Shown here piece after piece: positions 50,357-58,453 of a stretch of DNA of 64,000 nucleotides. How positions within the stretch are numbered: position 1 is the first letter of the stretch; each line of letters opens with the position of its first letter. The stretch is from Azophilus sp026709365. GTDB lineage: Bacteria > Pseudomonadota > Gammaproteobacteria > Pseudomonadales > Azotimanducaceae. The position numbers were made by a program, and so were the translations under genes. The notes under the pieces were generated by a model. The model saw nothing but the letters and a program-made list of their open reading frames with translations. It searched no databases and was not told the DNA's origin. The DNA is taken from NCBI GenBank assembly GCA_965200175.1, contig OZ241345.1, positions 744,001 to 808,000 of the forward strand, read 5' to 3'.

Positions 50357-51679
50357 ATGGCGGTTAATCCAGGACAATTGGGGGGCACGCAGGCGGGGCT
50401 GATCGAACTCCGCAACCGGCTGCTGTTCGTCCTGTTTGCGCTGCTGGTCTATCGCATCGGCACCCACATTCCGCTGCCCGGAATCAACCCGGAGCGCCTG
50501 CGGGCGCTGTTCGAGCAGAATCAGGGCGGCATCCTTGAGCTGTTCAACATGTTCTCCGGCGGCGCCTTGGAGCGCATGAGCATCCTGGCCCTGAACGTGA
50601 TGCCCTACATCACCTCCAGCATCATCATGAACCTGATGAGCGCGATGTACCCCAGCCTGCAGCAGCTGCGCAAGGAAGGGGAGTCGGGGCGCCGCAAGAT
50701 CACCCAGTACACCCGCTACGGCACCCTGCTGATCGCCTTGGTGCAGGGCGTGTCGCTGTCGGTCACGCTGGCCAATCAGGGGCTGGCGTTCTCAACCGGG
50801 TTCGCCTTCTACTTCGTGGCCACCGTGACCTTGGTGACCGGGGCGCTCTTCATGATGTGGCTCGGGGAGCAGATCACCGAACGGGGCGTCGGCAACGGCA
50901 TTTCGCTGATCATCTTTGCCGGGATCGTTTCCGGCTTTCCGGGCGCCATCGGGCAGTCCTTCGAGGCGGCCCGCCAAGGCGACATCAACATCATCGCGCT
51001 CCTGGCCATCGCCCTGCTCGCCATTCTGGTGGTCGGCTTCGTGGTCTTCATCGAACGCGGCCAGCGGCGCATCACCGTCAACTACGCCAAGCGCCAGCAG
51101 GGTCGGCGCGTGTTCCAGGGCCAAGCCAGCCATTTGCCGCTGAAGATCAACATGGCCGGGGTCATACCCGCCATCTTCGCTTCCAGCCTGCTGCTCGCGC
51201 CCGCCTCGGTGGCCCAATGGTTCGGCCAAGGGCCGGGGCTGGGCTGGCTGCAGCAGGTGGCCTTGGTGCTTTCGCCGGGGCAGCCGCTGTACATTCTGGT
51301 GTTTGCCGCCGGCATCATCTTCTTCAGCTTTTTCTACACGGCGCTGCAATTCGACCCGAAGGACATGGCGGACAACCTCAAGCGTCAGGGGGCCTATGTG
51401 CCCGGCATCCGCCCCGGCCAGCAGACGGCGCGCTACATTGACGACGTGGTCACCCGCCTCACCGTGTTCGGCTCCCTGTACGTTACACTGGTCTGCCTGC
51501 TGCCGGAGTTCATGGTGGTGGCCTCCAACGTCACGTTTCAGCTCGGCGGAACCGCCCTGCTGATCGTCGTGGTGGTGGCGATGGACTTCATGTCCCAGGT
51601 GCAGGCGCACCTGATGTCGAGCCAGTACGCCAAGCTGATGGAGAAGTCGAATCTCAAGGGCTACGGTCGCCGACGCTAG
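50357..51679 (+). CDS. secY: protein translocase subunit SecY
   Basis: SecY (440 residues) is the pore subunit of the Sec translocon in the inner membrane, with ten helices. RIGTHIPLPGINPERL in helix 1, MPYITSSIIMNLMSAMYPSL, the cytoplasmic loop VVFIERGQRRITVNYAKRQQ and the C-terminal MEKSNLKGYGRR are typical. Standard spc position between rplO and rpmJ. Confidence 0.97.
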   Translation: MAVNPGQLGGTQAGLIELRNRLLFVLFALLVYRIGTHIPLPGINPERLRALFEQNQGGILELFNMFSGGALERMSILALNVMPYITSSIIMNLMSAMYPSLQQLRKEGESGRRKITQYTRYGTLLIALVQGVSLSVTLANQGLAFSTGFAFYFVATVTLVTGALFMMWLGEQITERGVGNGISLIIFAGIVSGFPGAIGQSFEAARQGDINIIALLAIALLAILVVGFVVFIERGQRRITVNYAKRQQGRRVFQGQASHLPLKINMAGVIPAIFASSLLLAPASVAQWFGQGPGLGWLQQVALVLSPGQPLYILVFAAGIIFFSFFYTALQFDPKDMADNLKRQGAYVPGIRPGQQTARYIDDVVTRLTVFGSLYVTLVCLLPEFMVVASNVTFQLGGTALLIVVVVAMDFMSQVQAHLMSSQYAKLMEKSNLKGYGRRR

Positions 51680-51728
51680 CCGGCGGCGACTGCGGATCAA
51701 CAACGGGTGAATGCAAGGAAGCGTGAAA

Positions 51729-51845
51729 GTGAAAGTCCGGGCATCAGTGAAGAGAATCTGCCGCAGCTGCAAGATCGTGCGGCGCAAGGGCGTGGTGCGC
51801 GTGATTTGCAGCGCGGAGCCGCGCCACAAGCAAAGGCAAGGCTGA
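51729..51845 (+). CDS. rpmJ: 50S ribosomal protein L36
   Basis: A 38-residue protein, the usual L36 length, starting at GTG 51729. MKVRASVKRICRSCKIVRRK followed by GVVRVICSAEPRHKQRQG is close to E. coli L36. The zinc ribbon has cysteines at 11, 14 and 27 and a histidine at 33. Another GTG six bases earlier would add two residues. GGAAG lies 51717-51721. Its place between secY and rpsM is standard. Confidence 0.95.
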   Translation: MKVRASVKRICRSCKIVRRKGVVRVICSAEPRHKQRQG

Positions 51846-51903
51846 GGTTGGAGCGAGGCCGTCAAGACGCAATGGGTTACCAGGACGCAATGGAAGGAAC
51901 ATC

Positions 51904-52260
51904 ATGGCCCGAATAGCTGGGGTCAACATCCCCGACAACAAGCACGCCGGCGTGTCGCTCACCTACATCTTTGGCGTGGGGCGCACGTCCGCCGCCCGAC
52001 TGTGCGATGCCGCCGGGGTCAACCCGGAGCAGCGGATCCAGGAGCTGTCCGAGGCGGACCTGGATGCGCTGCGCTCCGAGGTCGCCAAGCTGTCCGTTGA
52101 GGGCGATCTGCGGCGCGAGGTGAACATGAACATCAAGCGCCTGATGGATCTGGGCTGCTATCGGGGCATGCGGCATCGACGGGGGCTGCCGGTGAACGGG
52201 CAGCGCACCCGCACCAACGCGCGCACCCGCAAAGGCCCCCGGCGGCCCATCCGCAAGTAA
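51904..52260 (+). CDS. rpsM: 30S ribosomal protein S13
   Basis: S13 (118 residues, E. coli length) sits at the top of the 30S head and contacts P-site tRNA. ARIAGVNIPDNKHAGVSLTY, FGVGRTSAARLCDAAGV, DLGCYRGMRHRRGLPVNGQR and TRTNARTRKGPRRPIRK are conserved. It opens the alpha part of the ribosomal run. Confidence 0.97.
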   Translation: MARIAGVNIPDNKHAGVSLTYIFGVGRTSAARLCDAAGVNPEQRIQELSEADLDALRSEVAKLSVEGDLRREVNMNIKRLMDLGCYRGMRHRRGLPVNGQRTRTNARTRKGPRRPIRK

Positions 52261-52277
52261 CCGAGGCAGGCAGCAAC

Positions 52278-52652
52278 ATGGCTGAGCGAAAGAAAACCAA
52301 GCGCATCGTGACCGACGGCGTGGCGCACGTCCACGCGTCGTTCAACAACACCATCATCACCATCGCCGATCGCCAGGGCAACGCCCTGTGCTGGACCACG
52401 GCTGGTGGCTCGGGGTTCCGGGGTTCGCGCAAAAGCACCCCGTTCGCCGCCCAAGTGGCCGCCGAGCGGGTCAGCGCCATGGCCACTGACATGGGCATGA
52501 AGAGCGTCGATGTGCTGGTCAAGGGGCCGGGGCCGGGGCGGGAATCCGCGGTGCGGGCGATGAACGCCGCAGGGCTGCGCATCAACAGCATCGCCGACGT
52601 CACCCCGATCCCGCACAACGGCTGCCGGCCGCGCAAGCGGCGGCGGGGTTGA
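52278..52652 (+). CDS. rpsK: 30S ribosomal protein S11
   Basis: S11 (124 residues, slightly shorter than E. coli 129) helps form the mRNA exit site. VTDGVAHVHASFNNTIITIA, WTTAGGSGFRGSRKSTPFA, VKGPGPGRESAVRAMNAAG and the C-terminal DVTPIPHNGCRPRKRRRG, which in E. coli follows the isoaspartate site, are conserved. Confidence 0.97.
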   Translation: MAERKKTKRIVTDGVAHVHASFNNTIITIADRQGNALCWTTAGGSGFRGSRKSTPFAAQVAAERVSAMATDMGMKSVDVLVKGPGPGRESAVRAMNAAGLRINSIADVTPIPHNGCRPRKRRRG

Positions 52653-52693
52653 GGCCGCCGGGGCTGGCGGCAGAGAACGCTTAAGAGGAAAGC

Positions 52694-53326
52694 ATGGCTC
52701 GATACACAGGACCGAAACTAAAGCTGTCCCGCCGGGAGGGCACCGACCTCTTTCTGAAGAGCGGCGTGCGGCCGATCGACTCCAAGGCGAAGATCGATCA
52801 GCCGCCGGGCGAACACGGCGTGCGCCGCGGGCGACCCTCCGACTACGCGGTGCAGTTGCGCGAAAAGCAAAAGGTGCGCCGCCTCTACGGGGTGCTGGAG
52901 AAGCAGTTCCGCAACTACTACAAGCGGGCCGACCGACAGCGCGGGGCCACCGGCGAAAACCTCCTGCGGCTGCTCGAAGGCCGCCTCGACAACGTCGTTT
53001 ACCGCATGGGCTTCGGCTCCACTCGGGCCGAAGCGCGGCAACTGGTTTCGCACAAGGGCATCACGGTCAACGGCAAGGGCGTCAACATTCCGTCCTACCA
53101 GGTCAGCGCCGGGGACGTGATCGGACTCACCGGCAAGGCCGGCAAGCAGCTCAGGGTTCAAGCCGCGCTGCAAATCGCCGCGCAACGGGCGCCGGTCGAT
53201 TGGGTGGACACCGACGCGGACCCTGAGGGCGGCAAGGTCGAGGGCGTGTACCGGCGTCCCCCCGACCGCAGCGAGCTGCCCAGCGAAATCAATGAGAACC
53301 TCATCGTGGAGTTGTACTCCAAGTAA
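52694..53326 (+). CDS. rpsD: 30S ribosomal protein S4
   Basis: S4 (210 residues) is a primary 16S-binding protein at the mRNA entry and in E. coli represses the alpha operon. It has the zinc-free N-terminus (ARYTGPKLKLSRREGTDLF), KQKVRRLYGVLEKQFRNYY, the S4 RNA-binding domain RLLEGRLDNVVYRMGFGSTR and LVSHKGITVNGKGVNIPSY. Four extra residues over E. coli lie near the C-terminus. Confidence 0.97.
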   Translation: MARYTGPKLKLSRREGTDLFLKSGVRPIDSKAKIDQPPGEHGVRRGRPSDYAVQLREKQKVRRLYGVLEKQFRNYYKRADRQRGATGENLLRLLEGRLDNVVYRMGFGSTRAEARQLVSHKGITVNGKGVNIPSYQVSAGDVIGLTGKAGKQLRVQAALQIAAQRAPVDWVDTDADPEGGKVEGVYRRPPDRSELPSEINENLIVELYSK

Positions 53327-53401
53327 CGGGAGGCCGCGCCCAGCGTCCCAAGGACCGGGCGCCAAGCCGAATCAAGCCGTCGCAGGAAACCGGAGAAAAC
53401 C

Positions 53402-54418
53402 ATGGCATCATCATCGACACACTCACTGCTGGAGCTGCCCACCGCCAAGAAGATGGAGATTCAGCAGCTCAGCCCCACTCGGGCGAAGATCAGCATCGAA
53501 CCCTACGAGCGCGGGTTTGGCCACACCATCGGCAACACCTATCGCCGCATTCTGCTGTCCTCCATGCCCGGCGCCGCGATCACCGAGGTGGAGATCGACA
53601 ACGTCCAGCACGAGTACGAGACCCTGGAGGGAGTGCGTGAGGACGTGATCAACATTCTGTTGAACCTCAAGGGCGTTGCCATCGTGCTGCACGACTCGGA
53701 TCACGCCACGATCACCCTGTCGCGCAACGGCGAGGGCGAGACCACCGAGGTCCGGGCCGCCGACTTCACCCTCAGCCAAGATGTCGAGATCATCAATCAG
53801 GACCACCTGATCTGCACCCTCAACGACAAGGGCGCCATTCGCATGGAGGCCAAGGTCACCCGGGGCCGGGGCTACGTGCCTGCCGACAGCCGCGAGGAGG
53901 ACACCGAGGAGGAGGAGGAGTCGCGGCCCATCGGCGCCCTGCGCCTGGACGCCACCTACAGCCCAATGCGCCGCGTGGCCTACAGCGTCGAAAGCGCCCG
54001 GGTCGAGCAGCGCACCGACCTCGACAAGCTGGTCCTGGACATCGAGACCAATGGCACCATCGGCCCGGAGGAGTGCATGCGGGAAGCGGAGCGCATCCTC
54101 CACGAGCAAGCCGTGTTCGGCCACAGCCATGCCGCCGAGCCGGCCGCGGCGACCCCCAGCCGGCAGATCGACTCGGTTCTGCTGCGCCCGGTGGATGACC
54201 TTGAGCTGACCGTGCGCTCGGCCAATTGCCTGAAGGCGGAAAACATCAACTACATCGGCGACCTCGTGCAGCGCACCGAGGTTGAACTGCTCAAAACACC
54301 GAATTTGGGCAAGAAATCGCTGACCGAGATCAAGGGCGTCCTGCAAGCGCGCGACCTCACCTTGGGCATGCGCTTGGAAAACTGGACGGTGCCCCACGGC
54401 GAGGACAAGGTCGCCTGA
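53402..54418 (+). CDS. rpoA: DNA-directed RNA polymerase subunit alpha
   Basis: RpoA (338 residues) dimerises to nucleate RNA polymerase. The N-terminal domain has EPYERGFGHTIGNTYRRILL and SMPGAAITEVEID; the C-terminal domain has VDDLELTVRSANCLKAENIN and LLKTPNLGKKSLTEIKG, which contact UP elements and activators. An acidic insertion DSREEDTEEEEESRPIG lies at about residues 161-177, a loop region between subdomains. Confidence 0.97.
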   Translation: MASSSTHSLLELPTAKKMEIQQLSPTRAKISIEPYERGFGHTIGNTYRRILLSSMPGAAITEVEIDNVQHEYETLEGVREDVINILLNLKGVAIVLHDSDHATITLSRNGEGETTEVRAADFTLSQDVEIINQDHLICTLNDKGAIRMEAKVTRGRGYVPADSREEDTEEEEESRPIGALRLDATYSPMRRVAYSVESARVEQRTDLDKLVLDIETNGTIGPEECMREAERILHEQAVFGHSHAAEPAAATPSRQIDSVLLRPVDDLELTVRSANCLKAENINYIGDLVQRTEVELLKTPNLGKKSLTEIKGVLQARDLTLGMRLENWTVPHGEDKVA

Positions 54419-54447
54419 GGCAACGCCTTGAACGCGAGGAAGGACTG

Positions 54448-54909
54448 ATGCGTCACCGAAAAAGCGGGCGGCACCTGAACCGGACCAGCGCCCACCGGCA
54501 AGCGATGTTCCGCAACATGGCGGCCTCGTTGGTCGAGCACGAGCTCATTAGGACCACCGCCGCCAAGGCCAAGGCGCTGCGCCCGATCATTGAGCCCTTG
54601 ATCACCCTGGCCAAGCGCGATACGGTCGCCAATCGGCGCTTGGCCTTCGCCCGCATTCGCAGCAATGGGGCTGTGGCCAAGCTGTTCGTGGAGCTCGGCC
54701 CGCGCTACCAAGACCGCCCCGGCGGCTACACGCGGATTCTCAAGTGCGGCCGACGGCCCGGCGACGCAGCGCCCATGGCCTACATTGAATTGGTCGGCCA
54801 GGATGAATCGGACTTCGAGGATCGGCAAGGCGCTGACGACGACCAGCAAGCCGCCGAGGAGACGCCGCCCGCCACCGAGGCGGAAGCGGAGCGGGAGGGT
54901 TCGGCTTAG
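54448..54909 (+). CDS. rplQ: 50S ribosomal protein L17 with acidic C-terminal tail
   Basis: L17 has the standard core MRHRKSGRHLNRTSAHRQAM, NMAASLVEHELIRTTAAKAK, LITLAKRDTVANRRLAFARI and PRYQDRPGGYTRILK. At 153 residues it exceeds the E. coli protein (127) because of an acidic, low-complexity tail (DESDFEDRQGADDDQQAAEE and further Glu/Ala/Pro). Such tails are seen in some lineages and are not needed for the core. It ends the ribosomal run; no terminator hairpin was seen in the next 94 bases. Confidence 0.96.
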   Translation: MRHRKSGRHLNRTSAHRQAMFRNMAASLVEHELIRTTAAKAKALRPIIEPLITLAKRDTVANRRLAFARIRSNGAVAKLFVELGPRYQDRPGGYTRILKCGRRPGDAAPMAYIELVGQDESDFEDRQGADDDQQAAEETPPATEAEAEREGSA

Positions 54910-55003
54910 ACGGCACGAAGCCGCCAGCATGACTCGCCCGGCAACACGGAGCACGACAGCACGAGCGCTGCGGCAGGAGCACGGGAACGGGAGGATTGGA
55001 AAC

Positions 55004-57214
55004 ATGCGCAACAGGTTTTGGATAGGCTTCACCGCCGTGGCCCTGATCGTGGGCGCCACGGGCTGCGACGCGCCGCAAACGACGGCGCCCGCGGAGGAGG
55101 CGGAGGCGCAAGCCGGCCAAGCGCCGGCCGCTGCGGCGGGCTTGATCGACGATGAGCGCATCAACAACGCCGACCGGGACGAGCCGGGCGCCTGGCTGGC
55201 CCACGGCCGCACCTACGAGGAGCAGCGCTTCTCGCCGCTGACGGCCATCAATCGCGGGAACGTCGCCGAGCTGGGCTTGGCTTGGTACCGCGACATGAAC
55301 ACCAACCGCGCCCAGGAATCCACGCCCATCGTCGTTGACGGCGTGATGTACTTCACCAGCGCCTGGAGCCGGGTGTACGCCATGGATGCGGCCACTGGCG
55401 AGCAACTGTGGTTCTTTGATCCCAAAGTGCCCGGCGAAACCGCGCGCTGGGCCTGCTGCGATGTGGTCAACCGGGGCGTCGCCGTCTATCAGGGCAAGGT
55501 TTACGTCGGCAGCCTCGACGGGCGGCTGATCGCCCTGGACGCCGCCACGGGCGATCTGGTTTGGGAGGTGGACACCATCATCGACCGCGCCCGCCGCTAC
55601 ACGATCACCGGCGCCCCGCGCGCCGCCAAGGGCAAGGTGTTCATCGGCAACGGCGGCGCGGAATACGGGGTGCGCGGCTACGTCACCGCCTACGACGCCG
55701 AGACCGGGGAGCAGGCGTGGCGCTTCTTCACCGTGCCCGGCGATCCCTCCCTGCCCTTCGAGCACGAGGAAATGGAAATGGCCGCCAAAACCTGGAAGGG
55801 CGGCGAGTGGTGGGAGTTCGGCGGCGGCGGCACCGTGTGGAACTCCATCGTTTACGACCCGGACTTCGATCAGGTCTATCTCGGCGTCGGCAACGGCGCG
55901 CCCTGGACTCGGGTGATCCGCTCCCCCGGCGGCGGCGACAACCTGTTCCTCTCATCCATCGTCGCGGTCGATGCGGACACCGGCAGGATGAACTGGCACT
56001 ACCAAACCACGCCGGGCGACAACTGGGACTACACCGCCGTGCAGGACATGGCTCTGGCCGAGATGATGATCGACGGCGAGGCGCGCAAGGTGCTGCTGCA
56101 GGCCCCGAAGAACGGCTTCTTCTACGTCATTGACCGCGCCGACGGCACCCTGCTGCGCGCCCACCCCTTCGCCACCGTGACCTGGGCCTCCCACGTGGAT
56201 CTGGAGACCGGACGGCCGGTCGAGAACCCGGACATGGATTACGGGGATGACGGCCTTTGGGTGCTGCCCGGTCCGCTGGGCGCCCACAACTGGCAGGCGA
56301 TGTCGGTGGATGTGCAAGCGGGCGTGGTTTACATTCCCGCCAAGGACAACCCGTTCTTTTTCAACGTTTCCGATGTCCATCAGGAAACCGGCCTCTACAA
56401 GCGCAACCCGAACGCTTGGAACCTTGGCGTCGAAATCGCCCGCGTGTCGCAATTGGTGGAGACCAACCTGGAGTCCCAGCCCAAGCCGGTTGGCTACCTG
56501 AAGGCGTTCGATCCGCTGACGGGCGAGGACAAGTGGGTGGTGGAGCACCCGCATTACTGGAACGGCGGCGTCCTCGCCAGCGCCGGCGGCTTGGTGTTCC
56601 AAGGCGATGCGCTGGGCATGCTCACCGCCTACGACAAGGACACCGGGGACGCCCTGTGGCAATTCGACACCCACACCTCCATGCTGGCCCCGCCCATCAC
56701 CTACGAGATCGACGGCGTTCAATACCTGACCATTCTCACCGGCAGCGGCGGCGGCGACCTGTTCGGCGGCGAGACCGTGCCGACGCCGGCCTCCCTCACC
56801 TACGGCAACGCGGGCCGGCTGCTGGCCTTCACGCTGGGCGGCAGCGCCGAGCTGCCGCCGCCGACCGCGGTGGATCGCAGCATCCCCGAGCAGACGCTGC
56901 CGGAAATCGGCGACGAGGACCTCGCCCGGGGCGAGCGCCTGTACAACACCTACTGTTCCGTATGCCACGGCATCTTCGCCCGTTCCGGCGGCGCCATCAC
57001 CGACCTGCGCCTGCTCGGCGAAGGCTCCCACGCCACCTTCAACCAAGTGGTGCTGGAAGGCCTGCTGGCAGCCAACGGCATGGCCTCGTTCGCCGATTCG
57101 CTGGCCGATGAGGACGTGACCCGAATCCATGCCTACGTGCGCTACCGCGCCCACGAGGACCGGCAGGTCGCCATGGGTGAACAGGATGCGCCGCGCCTAA
57201 GCTGGGTGCGTTGA
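55004..57214 (+). CDS. PQQ-dependent quinohaemoprotein alcohol dehydrogenase, lipoprotein
   Basis: A 736-residue periplasmic dehydrogenase with an eight-bladed PQQ propeller (about 60-610) and a C-terminal cytochrome c domain (about 635-725; haem-binding C651-x-x-C654-H655 in YCSVCHG). The adjacent cysteines Cys151-Cys152 (WACCDVV) that cover PQQ and the segment TPGDNWDYTAVQDMAL are diagnostic of methanol/ethanol-type enzymes. The N-terminus has a lipobox ending GATGC with Cys21 and Asp22; Asp at +2 predicts retention in the inner membrane by the E. coli rule. Likely oxidises alcohols or aldehydes and passes electrons to a cytochrome. It begins 94 bases after rplQ. Confidence 0.92.
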   Translation: MRNRFWIGFTAVALIVGATGCDAPQTTAPAEEAEAQAGQAPAAAAGLIDDERINNADRDEPGAWLAHGRTYEEQRFSPLTAINRGNVAELGLAWYRDMNTNRAQESTPIVVDGVMYFTSAWSRVYAMDAATGEQLWFFDPKVPGETARWACCDVVNRGVAVYQGKVYVGSLDGRLIALDAATGDLVWEVDTIIDRARRYTITGAPRAAKGKVFIGNGGAEYGVRGYVTAYDAETGEQAWRFFTVPGDPSLPFEHEEMEMAAKTWKGGEWWEFGGGGTVWNSIVYDPDFDQVYLGVGNGAPWTRVIRSPGGGDNLFLSSIVAVDADTGRMNWHYQTTPGDNWDYTAVQDMALAEMMIDGEARKVLLQAPKNGFFYVIDRADGTLLRAHPFATVTWASHVDLETGRPVENPDMDYGDDGLWVLPGPLGAHNWQAMSVDVQAGVVYIPAKDNPFFFNVSDVHQETGLYKRNPNAWNLGVEIARVSQLVETNLESQPKPVGYLKAFDPLTGEDKWVVEHPHYWNGGVLASAGGLVFQGDALGMLTAYDKDTGDALWQFDTHTSMLAPPITYEIDGVQYLTILTGSGGGDLFGGETVPTPASLTYGNAGRLLAFTLGGSAELPPPTAVDRSIPEQTLPEIGDEDLARGERLYNTYCSVCHGIFARSGGAITDLRLLGEGSHATFNQVVLEGLLAANGMASFADSLADEDVTRIHAYVRYRAHEDRQVAMGEQDAPRLSWVR

Positions 57215-57287
57215 GCGAAACGGCCGGGAGCGGCCTCGAGAGCGGCTTCGGCAACGGCGCTGCGACACTCAACAGGAGAACGAAAAC

Positions 57288-57407
57288 ATGAAACTGGCGC
57301 TTTCGCTATTGGTATGGACGCTCATCGCCTTGGGCGCCCTCTACGCGCTCGGCCCTGACACCAGCCGGGAACTCCCGAAGCCCAAGCCGCCGCCCACGCA
57401 TCACTGA
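57288..57407 (+). CDS. 39-residue single-pass membrane peptide
   Basis: A small ORF with AGGAG nine bases upstream encodes one hydrophobic helix (about residues 3-22, LALSLLVWTLIALGALYALG) followed by a proline/lysine-rich tail ending in two histidines. It is 73 bases downstream of the PQQ dehydrogenase on the same strand and could be a small accessory membrane subunit. No family recognised. Confidence 0.6.
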   Translation: MKLALSLLVWTLIALGALYALGPDTSRELPKPKPPPTHH

Positions 57408-57692
57408 ATGAGCGTTCTGGGGTGATTGTCACGCGGGATGACGCGGGCTGCGCCGGCCATGATGAAATCAAGGTTGACTGGGGCACGATCCGCGTGTTGC
57501 CCGCATGGCGGTTCCTGCTCAACTTGAACGGAAAGGCGCAAATTGCCCCTTACCCGGCTCAGCGCTTGCAATCTCAGGTTGCCCAAGGCGTGTGCCGGTC
57601 GAGCAAGTGGGCCGGGCCTCCCCGGACCCGGCGGCGATGTTTGATGCGCCGTTCGGGGTGCTGGCCCCTTCGGCCAGCTCAGGGGAAGGAGA
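57408..57692. other. intergenic spacer, nothing recognised
   Basis: This spacer separates the small membrane peptide and the convergent CBS gene. A 111-codon plus-strand frame over 57422-57757 is low-complexity and runs into the CBS gene antisense; I do not believe it. No terminator with a T-run was seen. Confidence 0.4.
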
Positions 57693-58130
57693 CTACTGGA
57701 CCTCGCCGCGCACGTAGTGCTCCAGCTGCTCGATGGTGTCGGCCTGCTCCTCGATGATCGCCGAAAACAGGTCGCGCAGGCTGAGCATGCCCGTGATGAC
57801 GCCGTCCTCGGAAACCGGCAGATGGCGGATGTGGTGCTTCCTCATCAACGCCACGCAATCATCGACGTGCATCTCCGGCGTCACGCAGACGACATCCCTG
57901 GTCATGATCTCCTGAACCTGCGCCAGCTTCGATGACTTGTCCTTCAAAATGACTTTGCGCGTGTAGTCGCGCTCGGAGATGATGCCGGCCGTGCGGCCGG
58001 CATCCAACACCAGCAAGACGCCAACCTCCTTCTCCGCCATCATGGCGATGGCATCGTAAACCGTGTCGCTGGGGGCGACGCTGAAAACGCCGCCGGTCTT
58101 CTGCTTGAGGATGTTCTGCACCAATTGCAT
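57693..58130 (-). CDS. CBS-pair domain protein
   Basis: A 145-residue stand-alone Bateman module with two CBS domains: residues about 8-65 (GGVFSVAPSDTVYDAIAMMA) and about 75-130 (MTRDVVCVTPEMHVDDCVAL and HIRHLPVSEDGVITGMLSLR). Such proteins sense adenine nucleotides or SAM and regulate partners. ATG 58130 gives the family start, although the frame is open up to 58364. It is divergent from the sterol operon, with about 320 bases between starts. Confidence 0.9.
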   Translation of the reverse strand: MQLVQNILKQKTGGVFSVAPSDTVYDAIAMMAEKEVGVLLVLDAGRTAGIISERDYTRKVILKDKSSKLAQVQEIMTRDVVCVTPEMHVDDCVALMRKHHIRHLPVSEDGVITGMLSLRDLFSAIIEEQADTIEQLEHYVRGEVQ

Positions 58131-58233
58131 CCTGATTCTCCTTTTCCCACCCCTCAGTTTGCGCCAGCATCCGCGCCTTGATCGCCGGAGCCGCCGACAC
58201 CCACAATCTGCCACGGCGGGACGGGAATTGAAA

Positions 58234-58328
58234 GCGCACCCGCTTCGCGGGTGCGTTGGAGTTTCGCTGGCGCGAAACTCTGCGCACGTTGCACAAGTCA
58301 GATTCCGAGATGTTTCTGAGCCCGCACA
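58234..58328 (-). repeat. two-hairpin dispersed repeat, copy D (reverse orientation)
   Basis: On the minus strand the order matches copies B and C. The leader (58328-58290) has GCGGGCTCAGAAACATCTCG. Hairpin 1 (58280-58259) has arms GAGTTTCGC / GCGAAACTC. Hairpin 2 is a perfect 9-bp stem (58255-58235, CGCACCCGC / GCGGGTGCG with a 3-base loop). It ends 19 bases before the sterol promoter -35 box. Confidence 0.85.
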
Positions 58329-58346
58329 ACTGGCCCGCATAACTGG

Positions 58347-58375
58347 TTGACAGAACCCGAACAAGTGAATATGGT
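58347..58375 (+). promoter_or_regulatory. sigma70 promoter of the sterol operon
   Basis: A consensus -35 TTGACA (58347-58352), exact 17-base spacer and -10 TATGGT (58370-58375) form a strong promoter. Predicted start is near 58382, about 72 bases before the preferred synthase ATG. Confidence 0.75.
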
Positions 58376-58453
58376 AAAGATTCTGGCATAGTTCCGGACC
58401 CTATGGACCGACGCGCGGCGTCGGAGGCGGAAATCAATGCGCGGCGAGGCAGC

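Noticed and set aside
57422..57757. 111-codon plus-strand frame after the small membrane peptide
   Set aside because: Arg/Pro-rich low complexity running antisense into the CBS gene.
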